64,000 nt of DNA from Glycine soja. Its lineage: Eukaryota > Streptophyta > Magnoliopsida > Fabales > Fabaceae. A program made the position numbers and the translations under genes. A model generated the notes under the pieces. It was not told the DNA's origin. It worked only from the letters and a program-made list of their open reading frames with translations, and did no database searches. Of the stretch, positions 49,188 through 61,400 are shown in pieces (position 1 is the first letter of the stretch; every line of letters begins with the position of its first letter). The DNA lies in assembly GCF_004193775.1 (NCBI RefSeq), contig NC_041005.1, positions 11,596,501 to 11,660,500 on the forward strand, in the 5' to 3' direction.

Positions 49188-49930
49188 GCAAAACAACAAT
49201 AAATGAAGTGCACACACACACACAACGGGTTGAAGAAATTTACTTGTATTTCCCTAAAACTTAAATATATGACCAATATTAGAATTCAGAGGGAGGGGAG
49301 CCAATGTATGATATCAAATTAGATGTTAAGAAATTTTGTTTACTTGGGGGTCACTGTCCTTGTAGCTGTAAGCCTGTAACCTAGTTCCACCTCCAACATT
49401 ATATACAATTATATCGTAGAATGAAAAAGATCACAATTTAAATTAAAATGTATTTTATAATATATATTTTAAAATAAATTATATCTTTATAAATATAACA
49501 AAGATTAACATAGTAGATAATTACACATGTACCAACAAAAGTTCCAAGTCCTCCTTTACCAAATGTTGCTAAATCCAACTATGGCAGATTAAAAGGATAA
49601 ATAAAATCAAAAGTAAGAACCATGTCCTAACGGAATCAAAGATAGATGTGAGGAGAAATATAAAATATGAAAGAAAATAAAAAGACACACTCTTTTGAGG
49701 TTCTAGCTTTTCCCCTTATTATTTATATAAAAGAAAAACAAAATGAGAAAAAATGAAAGAATAATATAAAAAAAGAAAGATTCTGGGAAACAAAAGGGGC
49801 AGAGCAAATATGAAGGTACAGTGAAGAAAAAGTGATTTTTATTACCGGGAAAACGAGAGGGCGCATTTCTGGAAGGATAAGGTCTTTGTGTGGTTTATGT
49901 AAGTGATTTAGTAATAATTGAGATACTTAC

Positions 49931-50098
49931 CCTTCAACATATTGAAGAAGCTCTTTCTGTTTTGGTGCAACTGCATCTCGATTCCTATCCTATACTATCA
50001 GTTCAAACTCATCTATACCAGCTTCCAGCTTATTAAGTAGTTCAACTCCATGTTCTTTCTTTGATTCAGCTAAACCAGATACAATTAAAGTCTTCCCT
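49931..50098 (-). pseudogene. CYP38 (thylakoid-lumen cyclophilin-like) exon, captured
   Basis: The reverse strand encodes [35 protein letters not shown], a TAG (49990-49992), DRNRDAVAPKQKELLQYVEG, then a GTAAGTAT donor. This matches the helical N-terminal region of CYP38/TLP40, which acts in photosystem II assembly in the thylakoid lumen. The stop falls where the family has Gln. The cyclophilin domain is absent. Confidence 0.8.
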
Positions 50099-50713
50099 TG
50101 AAATACAACATAAAAAACTTGGGAAATTTTAAAAAACTATATACATCCAAATAGTAATTTCATGATAAGGGGTCTTAAATCTTTTATATATTAGATGACC
50201 CAAAAATGAAGAAAAAGAATTACATTTACTTTTACAGTTTGGGTGGAATCAATCCATGTTGATAGAAAATATCTTATGTTGCAGCCATAGTTATAGCAGC
50301 ATTATCAAATAGAAGAACACTGAAGCTATCAACAGAAAGCCAAAGTACAAAAAATAACCCCCCAAAAAATATATTAGTAGAGTCTTATTCACCAAATCAA
50401 TGCCCTGAAGAAAAAGAATAATAAACTATAAAGCAACTTATTATACCCTAGGTCATGCAAAGCGTAGGAAAGGGATTTTGGGCCACAAAAGTGAATGCCG
50501 ACTTGGTAGCTGAACAAGTTAGGAAGGCCAAGTCAGAATCAACACTCTAAGGTGTATTTGAAGCTATTAAAAAGAAGCATGTAAATTAAAAAAATAAAAT
50601 GGTAGTACAGGATTCTAGTAATCACAAACTTCTTAGGTGACTAAATGTCTCAAAGGACACTTTTATCTTTTGAGTTACAAAATAAAGATGCCAATGAATT
50701 CCAGACAGAAATT

Positions 50714-50945
50714 TCAGGAAGCTTCCTGAAATTGCTTCACCAGCCCGGCATTCGCATATGTCTTGATAACAGACACAAAAACAGAATCTTTGCATTCACA
50801 TGAATCCTCTTTCATCTGCTCAATCACATCCCTCATGTCATTGAGTCTCCCTGATGTTCCAAGGATGCTGATCATGGTGGCATAAACAGGACCATTGTGG
50901 TAGTAATTGGGGTACCTGGATTTGAGTCTCTTCCAATTGTAATTA
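50714..50945 (-). pseudogene. P-class pentatricopeptide repeat protein fragment, captured
   Basis: The reverse-strand frame of about 75 codons reads RYPNYYHNGPVYATMISILG, TSGRLNDMRDVIEQMKED, KDSVFVSVIKTYANAGLV and then runs into a stop. It contains about one and a half 35-residue PPR motifs and resembles the N-terminal part of At1g05600-type proteins. After AGLV the sequence leaves the family, marking the edge of the captured piece. Confidence 0.8.
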
Positions 50946-52013
50946 TTTTTTTACCTGCTTCCAATTGTAATTATAATTTTTTTATCAGCAAAAAGGTTAT
51001 TAATATAACTGGTACCTAAATCAGTGGTACCTAAATCAGAATCATGTTTCAGTACAGATCAAAGGTAAAGCCTAAGGTTAATGGATATGATCTTCGTACC
51101 AAACAGTAAGTATAAATACTGCATAACCCCAGCAAACCCGAAATTGCATCAGCGCCCCACGTATATACCTCCAATAAATACAGATGGAGATAGCAAATAA
51201 TTGGATAACTAGATTATTACTCATGCATCCTTGGTAGTAGTTGACAAGACACAATCACAATGTTAGCTGGATTTATTAGAAAATTATATATATTTTACTC
51301 TTCCCTCCCCATTTTGATTTTTGAGAGCTATTGAAATAAAATTACATTTTTAAACTTGCAAATTGTTACAAGCTTTGCTATGATGTAGGTGTTACTGTTA
51401 AGGCGTGTGGCGGTTGTTAAGGATAGCAATATAGTTGATACTCTTTCATTTAGCATACTGTCATCTCATTGAGTGTTGCATCCCCGCCAACAAAGATTTC
51501 CTTACTATCATCGTTCGAGGTATGTATGTGATTCTCACACTTATGTGCTTAAGTATTATATGCAATGGTTGACATGTTACTATTCTTTAGTAGTACATTG
51601 TAATTCATTAAGTGAGCCATAGTTCCCCGTTTGAGATTGAATACAACGATTAATACAGACAGTTTGGATTAATTGTTGTATTCAATCTTGAATTGTTCGT
51701 TTGGACAGTTTGGGAAGACAAATTGTTTTTACTTCATTTTGACTTATAAGTTAAGTATGTTGTGTTATTTTTGACTAAATTTCGAACAATGCATCTTGCT
51801 TTGTTCTCTGGGTGCATACATGATAGGCGTGAATTGATGTCACTGCTTTCATGTTGTGTACTTGGAGACCAAAGCGAAATGCTGCCAAAATTTTGTCAAA
51901 ATTAACATAACCGTCTTAACTTGTTTGTTTGAATGAAGTAAAAAATTGTCTTTCCGAATGGGGTAGGGTCATACCTTTTTATGAAAAAGAGAGGTTGACA
52001 TGCATATCGGTTA
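50946..52013. other. TNP2 upstream region, no gene
   Basis: AT-rich. It lies between the last captured fragment and TNP2, and probably holds the 5' leader of the transposase. A short direct repeat of GGTACCTAAATCAG occurs at 51010-51045. Nothing else recognised. Confidence 0.4.
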
Positions 52014-52040
52014 ATGTGCGGGCTATGGCAGAACACCAGA

Positions 52041-55000
52041 ATGGATCGAAGTTGGACAAGACCACACATAAGTGACAAGTATGACAATGGAGTTGAAGAT
52101 TTCTTGCAATTTGCCAAACATAATGCAACACCCATTGGTGGACTATACTTATGTCCATGTGTTAATTGTTTGAATGGACGACGACAATCTTTGGATGACA
52201 TTAGAACACATCTTATATGTGATGGTATCAGTCCAAATTATACGAAATGGATTTGGCATGGTGAATTACCACAAATGTCATCAAGCCCTCCGACTGCTCC
52301 AGTTGACGAAGAAGTTGGTGATCGTATAGAAGACATGCTACGTGATCTTGGACAAGAGGGTTTTAGGCAAGCACATTCACCTTACTATGAAAGCTTAGAT
52401 ACTGATTCTACGACTCCATTGTATATGGGATGCACAAAGTACACACGGTTATCAACGGTCTTAGGTTTGGTGAATTTGAAAGCAAGATTTGGGTGGAGTG
52501 ACAAAAGTTTCAACGAATTACTTTTGTTATTGAAGAATATGCTTCCTGTAGATAACACATTACCCAAGAACCATTACGAGGCAAAGAAGATATTATGCCC
52601 TGTGGGTATGGAATACCACAAAATGCATGCTTGCCCTAATGATTGTATTTTGTATAGACATCAATTTGCTGAAATGCGCAGCTGCCCTACATGTGGAGCG
52701 TCACGTTACAAAGTGAAGTCTGATGAAAGCAGTGTTGATGGAAGCACATACAAAGATTGTCCATCAAAAGTGTGTTGGTATCTTCCAGTAATACCAAGGT
52801 TTAAGCGATTGTTTGCTAATGCACAAGACGCAAAACACCTAACATGGCATGCTGATGGGAGGATTAAAGATGGATTGCTCCATCATCCTGTTGATTCTCC
52901 TCAATGGAAGTCAATTGATGAGTTGTATCCAAAATTTGGACAAGATCCCAAAAACCTAAGGGTTGGTCTCGCCTCTGATGGAATGAATCCTTTTGGGAAC
53001 TTGAGCTGCAACGACAGTTCCTGGCCTGTTTTGCTGATGATTTACAACCTTCCTCCTTGGTTGTGCATCAAACGGAAGTACATAATGATGTGTATGATGA
53101 TAGCCGGTCCCAGACAGCCAGGAAATGACATTGATGTGTATTTTGCTCCGTTGATTGAAGACCTCAGGAAATTGTGGGTAGAAGGGGTTGATGTGTATGA
53201 TAGGAATGCTCAGGAGACATTCAGGTTGCGTGTAATGATTTTTTGCACCATTAACGACTTTCCGGCATATAGGAATTTGAGTGGATATAACGTCAAAGGC
53301 CACCACGCATGTCCTATATGTGAGAAAGACACAAGTTACATCCAATTAAAGCATGGAAATAAGACAGTGTATACAAGACATCGAAGATTTTTAAAAGCTT
53401 TTCACCCATACAGGCGAATGAAGAAGGCATTTAATGACACATCTGAGTTTGACAGTGCACCGATTCCTTTGTCAGGTCATGAAGTTTTTGATCGGGTGAA
53501 GAACATCGTCCCTATATATGGGAAGACACAAAAAAAGGATGGGTCCCACAACCAGCTTTGGAAGAAAAAGTCTATATTTTTTTATCTGCCTTACTGGTGT
53601 CATTTAGATGTGAGACATTGTTTAGATGTTATGCATGTTGAGAAAAATGTATGTGATAGTCTAGTTGGGACACTGCTAAACATTAAAGGCAAGACAAAAG
53701 ATGGTTTGAAATGTCGTCAAGATTTAGTAGAGATGGGCATACGACAACAGTTGCACCCAGTTTCAAAAGGTGTTCGAACTTATTTGTCGCCCGCATCTCA
53801 TACAATGTCAAAGACTGAGAAAAAAAACTTTTGTCATTGTCTGAAAAATGTCAAAGTCCCACAAGGATACTCTTCAAATATAAAGAGCCTTGTATCTATG
53901 AGTGATATGAAATTGGTTGGCTTGAAGTCTCATGATTGCCACATTTTAATGCAACAATTATTGCCTATAGCCATCCGGGGTATATTGCCTGACAAAGTAA
54001 GGGTTGCAATAACTAGATTGTGTTTTTTCTTCAATGTCATCTGCAGCAAAGTAATCGACCCGAAATAGTTGAATGATTTGGAAAATGAGGCTTCCATTAT
54101 CATTTGTCAATTGGAGATGTATTTTCCACCTGCATTTTTTGACATAATGGTTCACTTGGTTGTTCATCTAGTTCGAGAAATACGGTTGTGCGGGCCCGTT
54201 TATCTGCGTTGGATGTATCCTGTTGAGCGGTACATGAAGGTATTGAAAGGTTATACGAAAAATCAATATCGCCCAGAAGCAAGCATTGTTGAAAGGTATG
54301 TGGCTGAAGAAGCCATTGAGTTTTGTTCTGAGTACATTGAAAATGATTCACCTGTTGGTCTTCCTGAAAGCCGTCACGACTCCACCCGGCAAGGAAGGGG
54401 TACACGAGGATTCAATGTTGTAACCATGGATCGGGAACAGGTCTCACAAGCGCATTTATATGTACTAAACAACACTGCTGAAGTTATACCATACTTAGAT
54501 GCTCACAAGGAATATGTTGCAGCTTGTCACCCAAACATAAATATGATGTGTGTGTTGCAGGAGCACAATAGGAGTTTCATTAATTGGTTTGGAAAAACAA
54601 TTTTTGGAATTAACACTGCTTCTAAGACATTAACAATGTTAGCTGTTAGGCCTAATCTGAATGTCCTCACTTGGAAGGGGTATGATATCAACAATTATTC
54701 ATTTTACACAAAATCGCAGGATGATCACAGTGTTGTACAAAACAGTGGAGTCACCATTGATGCTCATTCGGACCACTTTAGTAGTGCAGTGGATAACCAT
54801 CCTATTCGAGCGTCCATGCCTTATTATGGACTAATCAAGGAAATTTGGGAGCTTGATTATGGTGAACTTAGAGTGCCTGAAATGCAAGTGTCCGACAAGA
54901 CAAAATGGGGTTTACTTTGGTTGACCTTCAAAGGATTGGTTATAAGGACGAGCCATTCATCCTGGCAGCACAAGCAAGATAGGTGTTTTATGTTGAAGAT

Positions 55001-55204
55001 CCCAACGACTCAAGATGGTCAGTTGTTCTTCAGGGGAAAACAATTGGTATCTCTCCCGATATTGATGCTTCAACCCTTGATGTTAACGACATGCTGACCT
55101 TCTCCACAGAAATGCCTCCCGTAAATGATGAAAATGAGGAGGATGATGTATATGCAAATCGTATCGATCATGACGAAGGTTTATGGGAAAATACATCTAC
55201 TTGA
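52041..55204 (+). pseudogene. CACTA transposase TNP2 (nonsense-mutated)
   Basis: The element's main transposase. Domains in order: the transposase-associated zinc domain (MDRSWTRPHISDKYDNG.. CPCVNC, residues about 1-80), the Tnp2 domain (YHKMHACPNDCILYR.., CPTCGASRYK, GLASDGMNPF, DVYFAPLIEDLRKLW, about 110-470; LPYWCHLDVRHCLDVMHVEK after it), DUF4218 (DIMVHLVVHLVREIRLCGPV.. YRPEASIVERYVAEEAIEF) and DUF4216 (IKEIWELDYG.., PFILAAQAR, VFYVEDPNDSRWSVVLQG). The frame is open for 675 codons, then meets TAG at 54066. It continues at once in the same frame to about 54910, where part of DUF4216 is lost and the frame shifts. A second TAG is at 54980. I take the ATG at 52041, which gives the family start MDRSW; an in-frame ATG lies 27 bases upstream. 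With only two stops and one frameshift it is a recently inactivated gene. Confidence 0.93.
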
Positions 55205-56578
55205 ATGCGGTATACAACACCATTTTGTTTACCTTATCCATTGTCATTTTAAATTTCTTATTATTTGTATTTCATTACTATTTGATACGTTTATGTTGTG
55301 GTAATTTAGTTGCCTTAATTTATTTCCGTATTTCTATGCAGGCATGGCAACACCCCCGAGGTCCCCTCCACCACCAGATTCTCCTACGGAAACCACAAAA
55401 AAGAAGACTAGACAAACTACCAGGATGCTAAGGTTGAATCCCAAAAGCTTAGATCAACCACGACCAACTGTCCACGTCAACCCTTCTACTAGTAGAGGAT
55501 CTGGCCCTCATAAAGAAAAATTTCATAGTTACCTGGGGGTAGTGGCACGGGAGAAAATCCCTATCGTTCATACTACTTGGAAGGATGTCCCAGAAACTCT
55601 AAAAGTTCTTGTATGGGATGACATTTTGGTAAGTACGCTAAACTGGTAACTAGATATTTATTATTAGAGTAACTTATTCAGCAGTATTTAGAAGTAACAT
55701 GTAACTAGATATTTTGAACTCTTCTCTTAATTAATATGATTATAGAAAAGTGATGTAATTGAGTCTATGCAATTCAAGGCACCCAACTTCATTGATATGG
55801 CTTGGAACTGGTCAAGATTCATTAAGAGGTCATCACCATGAGTCAAGTATTTATTCAATTTTATTTATGTGAAAATGGGTGGGGGGGTGGGGGGAAGGGT
55901 AAGAACAAGCAACAAGTATTTATTGAATTTCATTTATGTGAAAATGAGGGGAAAAAAACTAACCATCAATGAACATAAATAGGTAAGCTCTGTACAACAA
56001 AAATTAAAAAATCTGTATCAATGATAAGTTTGGACAGTGAAAGACTACTTAAGACTCAAAGTAAACTGGGTTATTATAGTATGTAATACAATAATTTTTA
56101 TCAAACCTGAGACACAAAAGTGAAACGGAATCCTCATAAAATAAAATTATTAAGATGAAGAAAATATGATACAAAATCATCATAAACAATAAAACAAAAT
56201 AGAAAGGAAAAAAAAGAACTAAACAAAGCTTCTCAATCCCCCTACATATAAAATTGAAGACTTGTATATACTTAATATGTATATGTATATAACATTAATC
56301 ATAGGACCACATCTCAGAGATCGTATCAGTTCCAACTTTTATGTTTGTTTATCAAGCGATTGGTCTTTTTTAATTAATGTTTTTAAGCAGGTTCTGATCT
56401 GCAACCTGAGTAAACCCAGCCAAAGAATGCAAAACATGAACATGTAAGAAAGATTCAATGTTAGTGTTTCAAAATAAAATGATTTCTTAATTCCTAACAA
56501 ATACTCTAAAACTAGTAAAGTACTTTATAAGCAAATGACATACAAGTATAACCATACATGCCAAAGCTCAAGTTCATA

Positions 56579-57352
56579 CCAGCTCTTTTATAATCCCCTA
56601 AATAAAAAAAACACTGGGCAGCAGATTCTACCATTCCTATGCCTTCAAAAATTTCAGCAGCTTCCCTAAGCATTGCATTTGAATCCTCAGGATTCAAATC
56701 ACGCAAACGGTTTGCATTTGCCCTAAGACCAGAAACCTTAGACTTTCTTTCCCAGTAAGAGTCTCCTGCTCTTTCAAAACACATCGTTGCCATCTCATAG
56801 TTATTTTGATAGTATAGCTGCAAACGAACAACCAAAGTGATCTGATAACATTTGGGTAGATTTCAAAGCAAACTATAATAAACCTCATAAGACACCAATA
56901 AACAATGATTCAATCAAATGAAAATAAAGTATGACATCTTATTTTAATTCATTACTATAGAAGCACAACGAATATAATGGATGATTATAAAAACAACCTT
57001 TTTGCCACGTGACCTCCATTCTTCAAGACTACTTGCAACTTTCATTGCTTGAGCAAGTGAATCATCCAGTTCTTTAAATTGCACAAGACCTTTCTTTCTC
57101 CAATAATCAAACATAGGTCTAGAGTACTCCTCTGTATTCTCACATATCCATAATCTTTGTCTTGTACGAGTTATAGCCACATATAACTGCTTAAGTTCAG
57201 AGCACAAGAGATTGTGTTTGGAATCACTGAAATTTGGATACGACATAAGTTCTGTAGGTTCCAACATTTCTTGTTCCTTCATATACTCATATATCACTCT
57301 CCATCAATTTTTCAAAGGTGAAGCGCCAAAAAAGTTGTACAGCAATACATCC
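56579..57352 (-). pseudogene. UvrD-like helicase / TPR-ankyrin protein fragment, captured
   Basis: Two reverse-strand exons. 57352-57005 has DVLLYNFFGASPLKN, a TGA, WRVIYEYMKEQEML.., ELKQLYVAITRTRQRLWICE and PMFDYWRKKGLVQFKELDDS. 56822-56579 has LYYQNNYEMATMCFERAGDS, NPEDSNAMLREAAEIFEGIG and ESAAQCFFYLGDYKRAG. VAITRTRQRLW is the conserved C-terminal helicase motif VI of UvrD-type enzymes, and the following TPR-like helices fit the large plant proteins annotated as TPR and ankyrin repeat-containing protein 1. It lies antisense in the first intron of the CACTA second gene. Confidence 0.85.
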
Positions 57353-58249
57353 TGGAAAAGGACACATCAGACCATTAATTTGTCATTAATTGAACATATG
57401 ATCTTAATATTACTATCTCATTTGTCATCTAATATTGCACACCAAAAGATAGGATTCTACTCTTATCGTATGTTCTTATTCTGCTTTCTTATCTTACCAT
57501 ATTTTTTTTTTCTAATCATATACTGCAAACCAAATCAAACATGCCCGTAACAGAAAACTCTTGAATAAGAGCTTTATCACAATTTATAAAAATTTAACTT
57601 CAGTAATTAGTAATTGCTGCATGATTCGGGATCAAGCACAGAGAAGCATAAATCCAGTCCCTTAAATTCAAAGTTAGAAACCAACCCATGAACTAACTAG
57701 TTTAAATACAGAATTCATAGACTCATAGACACTGCAAGAATTTAAACCTAAACAAATGTTAATATTCAGTTCTACTATTGAATTAACAAAACACAATATT
57801 GATGAGAATGCCGCTTCACAGAATGTCTCTGATTCAGTCACCACCTTCCACGTCTCTTTCAGAACTTAAAAGCAAGCATCAAGCATGCAACAGCAGCAGA
57901 GTGCAGCCAAACTGCAGAACAAGACAATAATATCAGCCTGTGTCATTTTTCTTCTAGTCACGGTTTTCAACATTAAAAAAAAACTAAACATTAGCAACAA
58001 ATTACTTGCTCAACACCAAAGCCAAAAATCCCCCCCCCCCCACCCATTTTCACATATATATTATCTTGAATAATATTAAATCTAAAACTTTATATTATAA
58101 AAATTCTATTTCAGACTATTATCTTCTAACAAAGCTAGCATGAATTTTTTAGCAACCATAAGGAACTCGTAATTAATTAGGCATGCAAGTACAAAACATG
58201 TGTGATAGGACAAAGCTATGAATGGCATGTTTAATTAGTTACTTGTTTG

Positions 58250-58425
58250 AGTGGTCTCGTCCGTTAATGCTGTTGTTGAACAAATCTAGAAAAACACTGT
58301 TAGTTTCTTCATCCTTTATGTGGGACCTGAGTGTTTGAAGCAATGCAGCAGTTTTAGCCCATGCAAATCGCTCTAGAGACTTCTTAGGCTCAAATATGTT
58401 GGCTAGCTGCTGCTATATAGTAAGA
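58250..58425 (-). pseudogene. Unidentified captured coding fragment
   Basis: Reverse-strand open frame QQLANIFEPKKSLERFAWAK, TAALLQTLRSHIKDEETNSV, FLDLFNNSINGRDHSNK. It is helical and coding-like without internal stops. I do not recognise the family. A similar short open piece is at 59590-59695 (LQAAYKKLTKQSGVPIPTYL). Confidence 0.45.
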
Positions 58426-61400
58426 AAATAGGAGACTTTCGTTGCTCAACCCAAACCCTCTAGTCTTGCTTCCGTGTACCACCTAATATACACATGCTGT
58501 TGCAAATATTGGATGTTTATTTGGTTGTTGCTTTCATCAAAGTAGCATATAAATTAGTACGAAAATGAAGGGGTTCCATACTAATTATTCATTCAAGAAA
58601 TGTAGAATCCTTAGTCTTGATGATTCGATTGAAAGTGATCAATATATAAGACCAGAGGGAGTAATGAATAACTAATGATTAGTAATAACCAAAGAGATAG
58701 GGAGATTATGATTAGGGGTCAAAAGGTAACAACTACAAGGATTCAAAATTGCTAAAATAAGGAGCGTGATTAAAAAGATAAAATATAAAATTATGATTGT
58801 TAATTAAAAATTAACAGTTTAAAATATAATAAAGTGTATATTAATAAAATATAAATATGGTAACAAACAACCTTGAGGATTTACACAGACATTGAGTATG
58901 GTTGAGTGGGTCTGCCATTCTCTTACTTTTGAGTCTATGTGGGCTATTATTGGGCCAGTCAGTACCCATGCCCACTGCATCGTAATTATTTCTCTACTCT
59001 GCATTCTGCAAACACGCCACAGCGCACATGGTATGCTCCATGTAATTGAGACAATAGGATAATTTATTTATTTTATCTATCACTAGTTATTTTAGAATAG
59101 GGACATGAATTAATAGTTAGTTTTTCCAAAAGCATCACTTGCAATCCTCACTTAAGTTATTACTTACTTTCTATATATCCAAAACAAAATGCATGTGATT
59201 ATTATTTTATTGAAAGGCTTAATTATGTTTATAGTCTTTAAAATTTAGGGTGAATCCAATTCTGGTTCTCAAATTTTAAAAGAAAAAATATCTTAATCTC
59301 GCATATATGAAAAGAAAAACAGTTCTAGTTTACTGTTTAGGGTGAATAGTGTTTAGAGAAGGAGATGTAGAAATTGGACAACTGTGCATTGTATTAAGGT
59401 CATCTCATACTATGACTGTGCATTGTATTAGGGAAAAATGCTTCCATATATGTAGTTTTTAGTAATGTACAACAGTAATTTCCTCTCACTTGCAACTGCA
59501 GTCTGGAAGAGATGAAAAGAAAATAGGGATTATGAAAAACATTAAGAACAAAAAAGTGTGGTGTGCCAAAGTCTAAAATTGTTTGCATTAGCTTAAAAGC
59601 AGAAGAGAAAATTGTTTGCACTTCCCTTAATTCTTTAAGATAGGTTGGTATAGGTACACCAGACTGTTTTGTCAACTTTTTATAAGCAGCTTGCAACCTT
59701 CTAGTGACTGGTATATATATTATTTAATTGCGGTGGAAATGTGGTCTATGCAGTAACAAATTTAACTTTGTCTATTTATTATTTTAGGCCAAATGTGACA
59801 TCCCTGAAGGTTTAACTGCGAAGAAGAAGGTTATGTCCACCGTTGGGACCAAATGGAGGCAATTTAAGTCCTCCCTGACGACCAGATATGTATATGCTGA
59901 GAATGACGATGAACAAAACAAGGATCCATCTGCTAAGTATGGTATTGATCGAAATACATGGGAAGAATTTGCAAAGACTCGACAGACCCCTACTTGGAAG
60001 GTTTAAATTTTAATCTTTTTATAGAACATTTTAGTTACGTAATTTAGTTGTTAATGTCAAACATTTTTTAGTTGTATTTGAAAATGCTGACAGGGAATAC
60101 GCAAAAAAGCACAGGAAATTCAAAAATTCAATGAATCTCCCCACGTACTCTCTCGTGGAGGCTACGATGTGCTTGAAAAAAAATTAATGGCCGAGAAAAC
60201 AAAGTCATGACTAAATGAAGGTGACAATAGTCAAAATGCAGATATGGTCGTCGACCCTCCATCCCCTATTGCGAGACATGAGAAGTGGAAAAAGGCTTGG
60301 ACAAACAAATTTGGACAAATGACATCTGCAGCAGCTCAAGAAATCGCAGACAAAATTGTAAGTTGAATATATGCCACAATTATAAATTGTAATTTGTAAC
60401 CATAACAACGAGTTAATTTGTTGTCAATGTCATAGGATGAATTACAAGAACAAGCTAAACAGGGAGCTTTTGTCCCACATGGTCGTCAAGACATCCTAAA
60501 CACTGCCATTGGTCGTCCAGAGCATCCTGGACGTGTTCGTGTCGATGGACATGGTGTGACCATAACCAGCTACTTTGGACATGCTTCCTGTGGGTCCCAC
60601 AGTTCATCGCCTGTGATCACCGCCGAAAGATTGGTTGAAATCATACAAACTATAAAGCAAGAGGTGAAGAAAGAGGTAGAAGACGAGAACAAAGACCGTA
60701 TGGACAAGATGAAAATGGAGTTGGATGCGATCAAGAGTGAATTATCCCAAATTCATACGCAACAGTCAGCTCCCCCAAGACCGTCTAACCCTGACGTATT
60801 TGTTGCACGTGTTAGCACGAAAGAGAGTTGTGCTGAAGTTGCCAATAATGTTGTTGGTAACGAGCGGTCTACATTTGATACATGTAGTATGGGCTTCCAC
60901 ATTGTTTGTGGTGACAGTACATAGCTGGTGGCAGGGGGAAAGGTCTTTGGAGTAGGTGGCACGATACACACTGTTGCTTATGGAGATGATGTAGTAAGGG
61001 TGTGTGTTGACACTGTATACGATGCTGAAGCCATTGTCCCGTTACCCACTTCAGAGATTCAGTATGTCAGGGACGCCATGAACTCATTCATTGGATGGCC
61101 CATACATCTAGTGAAACCTTTATCTTATGTAAGTAATATAATAATCCCCCTGCCAAATTGTCATTTGAATACACACTTGTAATATTTGTTAAGTTGTTGA
61201 TTAAATTTAATACTTATTTTCTTGTACCACTTAGGATTCTGACCTTAATGTGGGGAAGCCAGTTGAACATAGTAGTGATGCAAAGCTTGCAGGTGAATCC
61301 GATCCATTGGGAGAGTTGATGAAGATATTGTTTTATGTGTACCAGAATCCAGTGGAAGTGCCGTGGGAGGCGAACCAATTGGGACTTCCTGATATTGGGG

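Noticed and set aside
56262..57550. + strand frames overlapping the UvrD-like fragment
   Set aside because: They are the complementary shadows of the clearly recognised - strand exons.
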